Origin: Actinomycetes bacterium | GTDB lineage: Bacteria; Actinomycetota; Actinomycetes; Propionibacteriales; Propionibacteriaceae | DNA: 45,195 nucleotides | Direction of reading: 5' to 3' | Assembly (NCBI GenBank): GCA_023393755.1 | Contig: JAEXCA010000249.1 | Span: 1 to 45,195 of the forward strand | Shown here: one piece after another, positions 16,217 through 25,063 of the stretch | Position numbering within the stretch: position 1 is the first letter of the stretch | Layout of the letters: every line of letters begins with the position of its first letter | Made by a program: the position numbers and the translations under genes | Notes under the pieces: model-generated | The model's input: the letters and a program-made list of their open reading frames with translations, nothing else | Told to the model about the DNA's origin: nothing | Databases searched by the model: none

Positions 16217-18282
16217 TCCGCACCCCCGGGGCTGCGCCGGGCCTCGCGGCGATCCCGCTCGGCGAGTTCGGCCAGCAGTTCGTTGTAGGCGTCCATCTCG
16301 TCCTCGCCCTGGTCGGCCTTCCGGTCGGCGCGGGCGGCGTCCCGGCTGTCGCTGCGGAACCACTGCGCGGCCAGCACGGCGACCGCGATGAACGCCGGGA
16401 TCTCCCCGGTGAACCAGGTGATCTGGCCGGCCACGTTCTGGTCGGCCAGCAGGTCGCCCACCCAGTCCACCGCGAGCGTGGCATAGAACTGCTCGCCGAT
16501 CACCGCCCGCGCCATCATGATCCCGACCGCGAAGATGGCGTGGAACGGCATCACGCTGATCAGCATGGCGAACCGGACGATCGGGGGCAGCTTGGACGCG
16601 GAGTTGTCCGGACCCACCAGCAGGTTGAAGAACAGGAAGCCGGCCACCATGAAGTGCAGCAGCATCAGCTGGTGGGCCCAGTGGTACTTCATCAGCCAGG
16701 CGAACAGCGGCGTGAAGTAGACCACGAAGAGCGAGGCGATGTAGTTGATCCACAGCACCGGCGGGCTGAGCAGGAACCTGACGAAGCGGTTCGCCCCCAG
16801 GCCGTCCAGCAGTTCCGCCGGCCCGGGGAGGCCGGCCGATCGTCCGCTCGCGGCGGCGAGCAGGCCCACCGGACCGCCGAGGACGCAGAGCAGCGGCACC
16901 ATCATGTTCACCGTCATGTGGACGAGCATGTGCCAGCTGAACACCGCCGTGGAGTACATCCACAGGCCGCTGACCGCCAGGTAGAGGGTCAGTCCCCAGC
17001 CTGCGATCCAGGCGATCAGCCGGGTGATCGGCCAGTGCCCGCCGTTGCGCCGCACCCGCACCATGCCCCAGAGGTAGAGACCGATCGCGGTCAGGCAGAG
17101 CGTCACCCACAGCAGGTTCGGACGTCCGAGACCGGCCAGCCGTTCGATGGTCGCCGGAAGGTTCACCTCGTAGCCCAGGTAGTTGATCTGCAACGACTGC
17201 TCGATCTCGAACCGGGGCGGCGGGATGTGGGTCATGGCGGTGATGGCGGCGGTGGCGATGATCAGCGCCGAGAGATCCGGCACCACGCTGCCCACCAGCC
17301 CGGCCGCGGCCGTCCGGAGCCGTACCGCCCGCCAGGCCCAGCTCAGCAGCACCACCACCAGGCAGGCGCCACCGATCAGGTAGGGCAATCCGGCCGGCAC
17401 CGCGAAGACCGACTCGCCGGCCAACTGCTGCCAGCCGACCACGCCGTAGCCGGCGGCGATCAGCACGACCAGCGGCGGCACCGTCCGGTGGTAGCGGCGG
17501 ACACCGGCCTCGATCGGGTCACTGCCGGCCAGCGCGGCCAGCAGCACCGCCACCGCTCCGCTGCTCAACACCACCCCGGCCAGGGTGGCGACCGCCTGGG
17601 AGTCGGTGGCCCAGTCGTGGTCGAGCCCCACCGTGACGTTGCCGGTGACCGCCACGAAGACCGTCGCCAGCGCGCCCGCCAGCCAGCAGACAGCGAAACC
17701 CGGTACCCGCTTGGCGGTGTAGCAGGCGATGGAGGTCACCAGCGCCACCAGCGCCGTGACCAGCCAGGCGAGCCCACTGGGCGAAGCGGTCAAGTAGATC
17801 AGCCAGCCGTCCGGTCGCACCGCGGTGCCCAGCGGCGCACCGTTGATGAACGCCGGGTTGGCGGCGGACATCAGCAGCGACGAGACGAACCACAGCTGCG
17901 CGGCCCGTCCGGTCCAGGCCGCGATCCGGCGGGACGTGGCGGACAGGGCAGCCGGAGCCGGGACGGCGGACGGTTCGGCGTCCCACCTTGTCAGCGACGC
18001 ATTGCCAGGATGGGACTCCCAGCTCTCCCTGGTGAAGGCCACCATGGCTGCCAGGCCACCCAGCACGACCAAACCGGAGAGCCGCGCTACCAGATCACCC
18101 AGCACACTCATCAGACCGGTGAACAGATCGGCCTGTTCCCTGCCGGGCAGCGGTGGCAGGGCCGCAACCAGGGTGGCCACCAGCGGCACCGAAGCCAGTG
18201 CGAGACCGACCGCCAGCCAGGCCAGCAGCAGCCCGGGGACGCGGCCGCGCGCGACCTGTTCGTCCTGCTGTGCCGTCGCCAT
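16213..18282 (-). CDS. CopD / CtaG fusion: copper uptake and cytochrome oxidase assembly membrane protein
   Basis: A 689-residue polytopic protein with two recognisable parts. The first (to about residue 340) is CopD-like, with many membrane helices and conserved histidines. The second (about 380-640) is the caa3-type CtaG domain, with SGLWMYSTAVFSWHMLVHMTVNMMVPLL, KYHWAHQLMLLHFMVAGFLFF and MPFHAIFAVGIMMA, rich in putative metal-binding His and Met. The C-terminal tail is charged and cytoplasmic. The ATG at 18282 has GGAGG (18287-18291) 4 bases ahead; upstream open frame is discarded. It overlaps copA by 4 bases, so uptake/delivery and export are co-expressed. This CopD-CtaG fusion is common in actinobacteria. 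Supplying copper to cytochrome c oxidase is family knowledge, not shown here. Confidence 0.92.
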   Translation of the reverse strand: MATAQQDEQVARGRVPGLLLAWLAVGLALASVPLVATLVAALPPLPGREQADLFTGLMSVLGDLVARLSGLVVLGGLAAMVAFTRESWESHPGNASLTRWDAEPSAVPAPAALSATSRRIAAWTGRAAQLWFVSSLLMSAANPAFINGAPLGTAVRPDGWLIYLTASPSGLAWLVTALVALVTSIACYTAKRVPGFAVCWLAGALATVFVAVTGNVTVGLDHDWATDSQAVATLAGVVLSSGAVAVLLAALAGSDPIEAGVRRYHRTVPPLVVLIAAGYGVVGWQQLAGESVFAVPAGLPYLIGGACLVVVLLSWAWRAVRLRTAAAGLVGSVVPDLSALIIATAAITAMTHIPPPRFEIEQSLQINYLGYEVNLPATIERLAGLGRPNLLWVTLCLTAIGLYLWGMVRVRRNGGHWPITRLIAWIAGWGLTLYLAVSGLWMYSTAVFSWHMLVHMTVNMMVPLLCVLGGPVGLLAAASGRSAGLPGPAELLDGLGANRFVRFLLSPPVLWINYIASLFVVYFTPLFAWLMKYHWAHQLMLLHFMVAGFLFFNLLVGPDNSASKLPPIVRFAMLISVMPFHAIFAVGIMMARAVIGEQFYATLAVDWVGDLLADQNVAGQITWFTGEIPAFIAVAVLAAQWFRSDSRDAARADRKADQGEDEMDAYNELLAELAERDRREARRSPGGAE

Positions 18283-18471
18283 CGATCCTCCGCGTCTACC
18301 CGCCATCCCCTTGGTTCGGGAGTCTACGCGGGTGCGCCCGGCACGATCTCCGGGCCCGAGGCCAGACACGAGTCCGGAATCAGCCAGGCAGGCCGCTACC
18401 TGACCTCAACGGCCTTGCCATCGCCCGAGGCAGTCAGCGCGGATGCGGCCCGCGTCCCGTATCCCCCGGAT

Positions 18472-19572
18472 TCAGTGGCCCCCAGCCGCCCGGCGGTTCG
18501 GCTTTCCGTAGGCCGCCTCGCGTAGCCCGGCCAGGTAGCCGAAGGCGTGCAGGCGTCCGAGCACCATGTAGCCCGGACGGTCGTTGTCCTCCCCGGCCAG
18601 CGTCGGCACGTGATCGGGACGCATCGGGCCGGTGAACCCGATCTCGGCGTAGGCGCGCAGGCAGGCCAGGAGGTCGGTGGGCCCGTCGTCGTGGAAGGTC
18701 TCCCGGAAGTCGTCGACCTCGCCCACCACGTCCCGGAGATGGACGTAGGCGATCCGATCCGACCACCGCCGGATCAGACCGACCAGATCGCCGGACATCA
18801 GCGAGAAGTTGCCCTGGCAGAAGGTGATCGCGTTCGACGCACTGTCGGACAGTGCCAGCAGCCGGTCGTAGTTCTCGACGCTGTTCATGATCCGCGGCAG
18901 GCCGCTGATCTCCGGCAGGGGTGGGTCGTCGGGGTGCATCCCCAGGACGACCCCGGCCGCCTCGGCCTCGGGCAGGACGGCAGCCAGGAAGTAGGCCAGC
19001 CCCTCCCAGAGTTGCTCAGCGGAGTACTGGCCGGGCTGCGCGGCGCGGGGGTGGGCATCGATCGCCCGGGTGGAATATCCGCTGACCCGGGCGCCGCCGC
19101 GGCTGGGAATCGCCACCTCCGTCCGCAGCCAGCCGCGGATCGCCATCCAGTTGTAGCAGAGCACCCGCAGGCCGAGGCTCCCGGCCGCCCGGATCATGTC
19201 GATCCACCATTCGATCTGCTCGTCGCGGCCCGGCAGTCCCAGCCGGATCAGATCCATCGGCGGGCTGTCCTCCAGCCCCACCAGGGTGAGCCCCCGCTCC
19301 CGGTACCCCTCCTGCAGGCGCCGCAACGCAACCGGCTCCCAGGCCCGCTCACCCCTGGGCGGTGCGCTCTGGTCGGCGGCGACCCAGCCCCGCGGGTCGC
19401 CGGGGGTCGGCCGCATCCAGCGCCGCAACTGCTCTCCGTCGGCCAGCAGCCCGATGACGTCGGTCACCCCGATCTGGGGCAGCAACGACCACCACGGGGC
19501 CGGGGTGGGATCGAGCAGCTCGGCGAACCGCAGCCCGGGTTCCGCGTCGTCTCGACGGTCGGAATGGTCCAC
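18472..19572 (-). CDS. uxuA: Mannonate dehydratase
   Basis: A 366-residue TIM-barrel enzyme that dehydrates D-mannonate to 2-keto-3-deoxygluconate. UxuA hallmarks are visible: GMHPDDPPLPEISGLPRIM, FCQGNFSLM, YVHLRDVVG, FRETFHDDGPTD and the C-terminal MRPDHVPTLAGEDNDRPGY, which carry the metal-binding Cys, His and Asp residues. The start is GTG at 19572, because GGAAGGAG (19578-19585) lies 5 bases upstream and the RraA-like stop is 23 bases away; a longer ATG start would overlap that gene. It is the last gene of the uronate operon. No clear terminator follows in the 189 bases to the next gene. Confidence 0.94.
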   Translation of the reverse strand: MDHSDRRDDAEPGLRFAELLDPTPAPWWSLLPQIGVTDVIGLLADGEQLRRWMRPTPGDPRGWVAADQSAPPRGERAWEPVALRRLQEGYRERGLTLVGLEDSPPMDLIRLGLPGRDEQIEWWIDMIRAAGSLGLRVLCYNWMAIRGWLRTEVAIPSRGGARVSGYSTRAIDAHPRAAQPGQYSAEQLWEGLAYFLAAVLPEAEAAGVVLGMHPDDPPLPEISGLPRIMNSVENYDRLLALSDSASNAITFCQGNFSLMSGDLVGLIRRWSDRIAYVHLRDVVGEVDDFRETFHDDGPTDLLACLRAYAEIGFTGPMRPDHVPTLAGEDNDRPGYMVLGRLHAFGYLAGLREAAYGKPNRRAAGGH

Positions 19573-19594
19573 AGGTGCTCCTTCCGGGGTCTGA

Positions 19595-20248
19595 CTACAG
19601 GATTCCGTAGTGGGCGAAGGCATCGGTGGAGGACATCCCCTGCCGGATGGACTCCAGGACCTGGTTCTCGGCGGTCGCCCGCTGCAGCGCCAGCTCGATC
19701 ACCTCCGCCTCGATCTCGGCCGGGACGACCACGACACCGTCGATGTCGCCGAAGACCAGGTCGCCGGGCTGGACCAGTACCTGCCCGATCTGGACCGGGA
19801 CGCGGTAGTCGAGCACCTGGGTGCGGAGCTGGGCGTCCTGCGCGTACGGCCCCCAGCTGAACACCGGCCAGTCGAGTTTCAGGATCTTGGCGGTGTCACG
19901 GTGGTAGGAGTCGAGGACGGCGCCCACCGCGCCGCGGCGCATGGAGGTCTCGGTCAGGATCTCCCCCCACGCCGCGCACCGTGCCCGGCCGGCAGCGGCC
20001 AGGTATACCTCCCCCGGTTCGAGCTGGTCGAGGGCCTCGGTGAGCCGCCCGAACGGCCGCGAGTTCGGCCCGAACACGTCGGCGATCCGAACCGGCATCG
20101 CCCGTCCCATCACCTTGTGGTGCGGCTGGAGCGGTCGGATGCTCGCCGGCAGGAACTGTCTGGTCCTGCCCAGCTCGTCGAGCACGTCGCCGACGACGGC
20201 CGTGAACAGCGCGTCCCGGACGTCGTCGGTGTAGGTCACCTGGCCCAT
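19595..20248 (-). CDS. RraA / HMG-CHA aldolase family protein, possible 2-keto-3-deoxy sugar acid aldolase
   Basis: A 217-residue member of the RraA fold shared by RNase E inhibitors and class II pyruvate aldolases. Actinobacterial uses are usually aldolase-like. Seen: DVLDELG near the N-terminus, GAVGAVLDSYHRD with the Arg-Asp pair that binds pyruvate and metal in the aldolases, and GDLVFGDIDGVVVVP. The ATG at 20248 has GGAGG (20256-20260) 7 bases ahead. It sits between the SDR oxidoreductase and mannonate dehydratase genes. The window has no KdgK or KDPG aldolase, so this protein may cleave 2-keto-3-deoxygluconate to pyruvate and glyceraldehyde; that is inference. Other roles (lactonase-like helper, unrelated ketoacid aldolase) remain open. 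Confidence 0.85.
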   Translation of the reverse strand: MGQVTYTDDVRDALFTAVVGDVLDELGRTRQFLPASIRPLQPHHKVMGRAMPVRIADVFGPNSRPFGRLTEALDQLEPGEVYLAAAGRARCAAWGEILTETSMRRGAVGAVLDSYHRDTAKILKLDWPVFSWGPYAQDAQLRTQVLDYRVPVQIGQVLVQPGDLVFGDIDGVVVVPAEIEAEVIELALQRATAENQVLESIRQGMSSTDAFAHYGIL

Positions 20249-20310
20249 CTGACCACCTCCTGATCTCGTTGCTGCGGCCCCGACCCGAACCGGGGAGCCG
20301 GTACTCACCG

Positions 20311-21144
20311 CTAGACCCCGCTCCAGGCGCTGAACCCACCGTCCGCCGCCAGCACCTCACCGGTGATGAAGGACGCCGCCGGCATGCAGAGGAAGGCCAC
20401 CGCACCGCCGATCTCGTCCGGCTCGCCGAACCTGCCCATCGGCGTCCTCGCCACCACGGTCTGCCCTCGGCCGGTCAACTGATCGCCGTCGAGCATGAGG
20501 GCGTGGTTGGCCGGGGTGAGGATGAACCCCGGGGCGATCGCATTGACCCGTACCGGACGTTCCCCGCCTGCCAGCTCGCAGGCAAGCCAACGGGTCAGAT
20601 TGGTCACCGCGGCCTTGGACGCCCCGTAGCCGAGGGCGCGGGTCAGCGCCCGGTCAGCGGACATCGACCCGAAGTTGACGACCGAGGCCGTGGCCAGGCG
20701 GCCCGGCGCCCGCAACAGGGGCAGCATGGCCTGGATCACCGCCAGGGTCGAGGTGGCGTTGAGGTCCAGAACCTCCCGGAACGCATCCAGCCCCACCCCC
20801 TCGACACCGCCCTCGGGTGAGACCAGCGCGCCCGGGACATGGCCGCCGGCCGCGTTGACCAGGATGTCGAGACCGCCCCAGCGATCCTGGATGGTTCGGC
20901 GGGCCGATTCGACGCCGGCTGGATCGCACAGATCACCGACGACCGCGAAGCCGTCGCCGCCGGCCTCGCGCAACTGCCCGACCACGGCCTCGGAGCGGAC
21001 CGCGTCCCTTCCGCCGACCGCCACCAGGGCTCCCGCCGCGGCCAGGGCGCGACAGGTGGCGGCGCCGAGGAAACCGGAGCCACCGGTGACGAAGGCCCGG
21101 GCACCGGCCAGGCTGAACTGGGCGGCGAGGGGAACGGTGGTCAT
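20311..21144 (-). CDS. SDR oxidoreductase, probable D-mannonate oxidoreductase (fructuronate reductase)
   Basis: A 277-residue short-chain dehydrogenase. Seen: the cofactor loop TGGSGFLGAA, VNAAGG, catalytic Ser in NFGSMSADRA and YGASKAA with Tyr and Lys, and the closing DEIGGAVAFLCMPAASFITGEV. The ATG at 21144 overlaps the GH115 stop by 4 bases (ATGA) and has GAAAGGA about 8 bases upstream. Placed directly between the glucuronidase and mannonate dehydratase genes, it most likely reduces D-fructuronate to D-mannonate with NAD(P)H, a role SDR proteins fill in Gram-positive bacteria in place of the long-chain UxuB. A KduD-type reaction (2,5-diketo-3-deoxygluconate reductase) is the main alternative, favoured if the divergent GH105 and IolB-like genes act in the same route. 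Confidence 0.87.
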   Translation of the reverse strand: MTTVPLAAQFSLAGARAFVTGGSGFLGAATCRALAAAGALVAVGGRDAVRSEAVVGQLREAGGDGFAVVGDLCDPAGVESARRTIQDRWGGLDILVNAAGGHVPGALVSPEGGVEGVGLDAFREVLDLNATSTLAVIQAMLPLLRAPGRLATASVVNFGSMSADRALTRALGYGASKAAVTNLTRWLACELAGGERPVRVNAIAPGFILTPANHALMLDGDQLTGRGQTVVARTPMGRFGEPDEIGGAVAFLCMPAASFITGEVLAADGGFSAWSGV

Positions 21145-23234
21145 CGTGCTGGTCCTTTCGGGCTGTCGGGACTGGTCGGACGGACGGGTCCGGTCGGTGC
21201 GGCGGACCGGCCCGCCTGGTAGGCCTTGATCCGGATGTACTGGTCCTGTGGCTCGCGGAAGTCGGGATCCTCGGACGGCCACTCGCCGCCACGGAGCGCC
21301 TCCAGCAGAAGCTCCACGAGCTCCAGCGACGCCGGGACCTTCACGAACTCGTCCCCGCCGTACCAGTCGTCCCAGCCGGGCGTCTCACCGGCCCGCAGCA
21401 CCCGGAGCAGGTCGATGATCGCCTGGCGTGCCTGTTCGAACCAGCCGATCGCCTTCGCGCGGTCGCCGTCGGCCAGGGCGGCCACTCCGTGAGCAACGGC
21501 ATGCAGCTCCCGGTTGGCGGTGGCGTGGACCGCCAGCTGGGTAACCAGGTGACCACGGACGAAGTCGCGGCGCTCCGCCGGGACCCGCTCGGCGAGTGTG
21601 GTCGCGCGCTCCAGCAGCCCATCCAGCCGCGGTTGCGCCTCGGCCGTCCCCGCGGCGAGCACCGCCGCGAGGGAGCGCACCGTGCGCTCGCCCAGCAGGT
21701 GGTAGGGCCTGGGATAGTGCGCGGCGAAGGTGGTGTAGACGTAGGGGTCGTCGAACCTGCCGCGGGCGGCCGCGATCACCAGCCCACGGGTGAAGGTCTG
21801 GTAGGCGTTGTCCTCGAGGTGGTCGGGGAAGGCGCCGTCGTACCGCCAGGGGGCGGCGAAGTACTCCCGCCACAGGGCGGCCAGCTCCGCGGCCCGATCC
21901 GCGCCGACCTGGCGTTCCGCCCAGCGCTCGTAGAAGTCGTCGACCGGCGTGTCCGGATCCCAGGCCAGATCCATCGCGGCCTGGGTGGTCATCACGACCG
22001 GACGGACGTCGGAGACGTTGACCAGCAGATGGGCCGTCGCGCCGGCCGCGCTCGCCCGGCGGAACTCCGCCGCGATCCGGCCGACCTCGACCATCTCGGT
22101 CAGTTGCGAGGCGATCCGGTCGTGCATGGCGGTGTGGTAGTAGATCCCCTGGCCGGCGGCCAGTCCGCCACCGTCGAGAACCTCTCCGTGCCCATCGTCC
22201 GGCCACACCACCACGACTCCCTCGGGGATCCTCAGGTGCCCGGCGGCGGCCAGCTCGACGCCCTCCATCCACAGGTTGAGCACGATCGTGTCGTCGGGCC
22301 GGCTCTCCCGCACGATCGCCACCTGGGTGGCGATCGCTTCGCTGATCAGTGACCCGCGCGCGGCGGCGTCGCTGCCGGCCGCGGCGTCGTCGTACCAGAA
22401 CGGACGGTCGTGCCGTCCGCGGTACCCCACCGACCACACCACCTCCCTGTCCTGCTGGGCGGCGACGCACTCCCGCCAGGCCTGGATCAGGATCTCGGGA
22501 TGGGTGGCGTACGAGTACGGCACCTCGTCCGGCCAGCGGTAGGTGTTGAGGCCGAGCACCTCGATGTGATGCTGGCCGATTGCCAGCCCACGCTCCGCCG
22601 CCAGGGCCAGCTGGGGTTCGTCCGGGAACAGGAAGGTGCCGGGCACGACGAAGTTACCGCCGGTGCGGAGCAGGGTCTCGTAGATCCGGTCCCACACCCC
22701 CAGCGCGATGCCGTGGCTGTTCTGAAGGCTCGGCGCCCAGGCGGTCAGCAGGTCCTCGTCGTTGCAGAACCACCCCCGCCAGCGGAACCTCGGCGCCTCG
22801 CGCCGGTGGTGCAGGCCCGCGTCCACCTCCAGCTGTTCGGCCTGCCCGATCCGCTGGTCGGTCCAGAACCAGAACGGGTCGACGCCCAGGACGTGCTCGC
22901 TGAGGGCATAGAGGGCGTAGATCAGGCCCCGGACCCCGCCGCCCACCACCACGATCGCCGAGCGGCCGTCCGCGGTGGTGTGAACCCGGACGCAATGCGC
23001 CTCGTCGGCCAGCGGCTCCTGCTCGCCGACGACCAGCGCCGCTGCACCGTCCCCGATCACCACCACCGGTTCGGCCCGGGGAAGCCCGGCCGAGGCCGTC
23101 CGCAGACGCGGTTCGGTGGCGAACACCCGGCGCCAGTCGCGGGCCACGTCGGCCAGTGCTCTGCGGACGGGGCCGGGAAGGTCCTCTGAGACCACCCAGG
23201 GGGTGTCCCGGTTCAGGATCGGCACCGCGATCAC
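21141..23234 (-). CDS. GH115-family alpha-glucuronidase-like glycoside hydrolase
   Basis: A 697-residue protein resembling GH115, whose members release (4-O-methyl)-glucuronic acid from xylan or arabinogalactan side chains. Seen: an N-terminal Rossmann-like part with VVVGGGVRGLIYALYALSEHVLGVDPFWFW, then the barrel with RFRWRGWFCNDEDLL, GIALGVWDRIYETLLRTGGN, GYRGRHDRPFW and VVVWPDDGHGEV, and a C-terminal helical part. The GTG at 23234 overlaps the permease stop by 4 bases. There is no signal peptide, so it works in the cytoplasm on imported oligosaccharides. It is shorter than the GH115 enzymes I know, mostly 800 or more residues, and lacks their C-terminal beta-sandwich. Substrate (xylan versus gum-type side chains) cannot be read from sequence. 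Confidence 0.88.
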   Translation of the reverse strand: MIAVPILNRDTPWVVSEDLPGPVRRALADVARDWRRVFATEPRLRTASAGLPRAEPVVVIGDGAAALVVGEQEPLADEAHCVRVHTTADGRSAIVVVGGGVRGLIYALYALSEHVLGVDPFWFWTDQRIGQAEQLEVDAGLHHRREAPRFRWRGWFCNDEDLLTAWAPSLQNSHGIALGVWDRIYETLLRTGGNFVVPGTFLFPDEPQLALAAERGLAIGQHHIEVLGLNTYRWPDEVPYSYATHPEILIQAWRECVAAQQDREVVWSVGYRGRHDRPFWYDDAAAGSDAAARGSLISEAIATQVAIVRESRPDDTIVLNLWMEGVELAAAGHLRIPEGVVVVWPDDGHGEVLDGGGLAAGQGIYYHTAMHDRIASQLTEMVEVGRIAAEFRRASAAGATAHLLVNVSDVRPVVMTTQAAMDLAWDPDTPVDDFYERWAERQVGADRAAELAALWREYFAAPWRYDGAFPDHLEDNAYQTFTRGLVIAAARGRFDDPYVYTTFAAHYPRPYHLLGERTVRSLAAVLAAGTAEAQPRLDGLLERATTLAERVPAERRDFVRGHLVTQLAVHATANRELHAVAHGVAALADGDRAKAIGWFEQARQAIIDLLRVLRAGETPGWDDWYGGDEFVKVPASLELVELLLEALRGGEWPSEDPDFREPQDQYIRIKAYQAGRSAAPTGPVRPTSPDSPKGPAR

Positions 23235-24097
23235 CCCTTCAGCCCGGTGGTGGCGACACCCTCGACCAGGCGGCGTTGGAAGATCAGGAACACGACGGTG
23301 GTCGGGATCAGCGCCAGGGTCGCCATGGCGAACATCGGCCCGTACTTGGAGACGCCGGTGGCGTCCAGGAACAGCCGCAGGCCCAGCGAGACCGTGTACT
23401 GCTCGGGCCGCGTCAGGTAGACCAGCTGGCTGAAGAAGTCGTTCCAGGTCCAGATGAAGGCGAAGATCGAGATCGTGATCAACGCCGGGGTGATCAGTGG
23501 CAGCACCACCGAGCGGTACATCCGCACCGCGCCGGCCCCGTCGATCCGGGCGGCTTCGAACAGTTCCTTCGGCAGTCCGCGGACGAACTGGGTGACCAGG
23601 AAGACGAAGAACGCGTCCACAGCGAAGAACTTGGGCAGCACCAGCGGCAGGATGCTTCCCACCATTCCCAGCTGCCGGAACGCGATGTACTGCGGCACGA
23701 TCGTGGCGTGCAGCGGCAGCATGAGGGTGCCGAGCATCACGGCGAACATCACCCGCCGGCCGAGGAAGTCGAGCGCCCCGAACGCGTACCCGGCCATCGA
23801 GCAGGCGATCACGTTGCCGACCACGGAGAGGGCGCAGATGACGAAGGTGGTCAGGAAGAACCGGCCGAAGGAGAACTCCATCGCGTTCCAGCCGTCGGTG
23901 TAGTTCTGCCAGACCAACTCCGAGGGCCACAGCCCGGGGCTGGTGAAGATCTCGCCCTCGGGCTTCAACGAACTGGCGACCATCCACAACAGCGGATACA
24001 GGGTGGCGATCCCTGCCGCGGTGAGCAGGCTGATGCGGAGCCAGGGCGTCGAGCTCCGGCGGCGTCGCGGGGGCGGGGTGGCGGCTGGCGTGCTCAC
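23231..24097 (-). CDS. ABC sugar importer permease, MalG/UgpE type
   Basis: A 288-residue inner-membrane permease with six predicted helices. The EAA loop that docks the ATPase reads ELFEAARIDGAGAVRMYRSVVLPLITPAL. It begins with a Pro/Arg-rich cytoplasmic tail. The start is GTG at 24097, which overlaps the stop of the partner permease by 4 bases. It forms the channel with the MalF-type partner and the lipoprotein encoded upstream. No ATPase gene is present in the operon, so a shared MsiK-like ATPase encoded elsewhere is expected, as is common for actinobacterial carbohydrate importers of this family. The substrate is probably a glucuronic acid-bearing oligosaccharide, judged by the downstream genes. 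Confidence 0.92.
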   Translation of the reverse strand: MSTPAATPPPRRRRSSTPWLRISLLTAAGIATLYPLLWMVASSLKPEGEIFTSPGLWPSELVWQNYTDGWNAMEFSFGRFFLTTFVICALSVVGNVIACSMAGYAFGALDFLGRRVMFAVMLGTLMLPLHATIVPQYIAFRQLGMVGSILPLVLPKFFAVDAFFVFLVTQFVRGLPKELFEAARIDGAGAVRMYRSVVLPLITPALITISIFAFIWTWNDFFSQLVYLTRPEQYTVSLGLRLFLDATGVSKYGPMFAMATLALIPTTVVFLIFQRRLVEGVATTGLKG

Positions 24098-25053
24098 TGG
24101 TAGTGCACCCACTTCTTCGAGGACCAGAACAGCAGTGCCGTGGAGGCGGCGATGATCAGCAGCAGCACCCAGGCCAGGGCGGAGGCGTAGCCCATCCGGA
24201 AGTAGGTGAATCCCTCCTGGTAGATGTAGAGCGTGTAGAACAGGGTCGCGTTCAGCGGCCCGCCGGTACCGTCGGAGACGATGTAGGCCGGCGAGAACGC
24301 CTGGAAGGCGCCGATGGTCTGCATGACCAGGTTGAAGAACAGCACCGGGGTGAGCATCGGCAGGGTGATCGACCAGAAGGACCGGAGCGGGCCCGCCCCG
24401 TCCAGCGCCGCGGCCTCGTAGTAGTCGGCCGGGATCTGCTTCAGGCCCGCCAGGAAGATCACCAGCGGCGACCCGAACTGCCACACGTGCAGCGCGATCA
24501 GGGTCCAGATGGCGGTGTCGGGATTCGTCAGCCAGTTGCTGGTCGCATCGATCCCGGCCAGCCGGAGAACCTGGTTGAGCAGGCCGTCGGTGCCGAACAC
24601 CTGACGCCACATCACCGCGATCGCCACCGAGCCGCCGAGCAGTGAGGGCAGGTAGTAGATCGCCCGGTAGGTGCCCAGGAAGCGGAAGCCGGTGTTGAGC
24701 GCGACGGCCAGGGCGAGGGCGACGGCCAGGGTCAGCGGCACCGAGACGACGACGTAGACCAGGGTCACCGTGAGGGAGTCCAGGAACTTGGTGTCGGCGG
24801 TCAGCAGCCGCTCGTAGTTGGCCAGGCCGACGAACTGGGGTGCCCGCAACAGCGGGTAGTCGGTGAACGAGAGGACGAGCGCCGCGATGACCGGACCGGC
24901 GGTGAAGAGAACGAGTCCGATCAGCCAGGGTGAAACGAACAGATAGTTCCACCGATCCCGGGTGAGCCTCCTCCCCCGGCGGGGGTGGAGACCCCTGCTC
25001 GGGGCCTCCACCTCCTGTGATCCTCCGGTCACCGCGGCGCCTGTCGTGTGCAT
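24094..25053 (-). CDS. ABC sugar importer permease, MalF/UgpA type
   Basis: A 319-residue permease with six predicted helices and a charged N-terminal tail. The EAA loop reads DYYEAAALDGAGPLRSFWSITLPMLTPVL. The ATG at 25053 lies 10 bases after the stop of the binding-protein gene. No strong ribosome site is visible, so translation may be coupled. It pairs with the MalG-type permease that overlaps its 3' end. Length and loop are normal for the family of actinobacterial oligosaccharide importers. Confidence 0.92.
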   Translation of the reverse strand: MHTTGAAVTGGSQEVEAPSRGLHPRRGRRLTRDRWNYLFVSPWLIGLVLFTAGPVIAALVLSFTDYPLLRAPQFVGLANYERLLTADTKFLDSLTVTLVYVVVSVPLTLAVALALAVALNTGFRFLGTYRAIYYLPSLLGGSVAIAVMWRQVFGTDGLLNQVLRLAGIDATSNWLTNPDTAIWTLIALHVWQFGSPLVIFLAGLKQIPADYYEAAALDGAGPLRSFWSITLPMLTPVLFFNLVMQTIGAFQAFSPAYIVSDGTGGPLNATLFYTLYIYQEGFTYFRMGYASALAWVLLLIIAASTALLFWSSKKWVHYQ

Positions 25054-25063
25054 CGTCAGTCGG

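Noticed and set aside
16540..18525. A 661-codon plus-strand open frame
   Set aside because: It is antisense to the CopD-CtaG gene and has the His/Gln/Arg-rich composition of a shadow.
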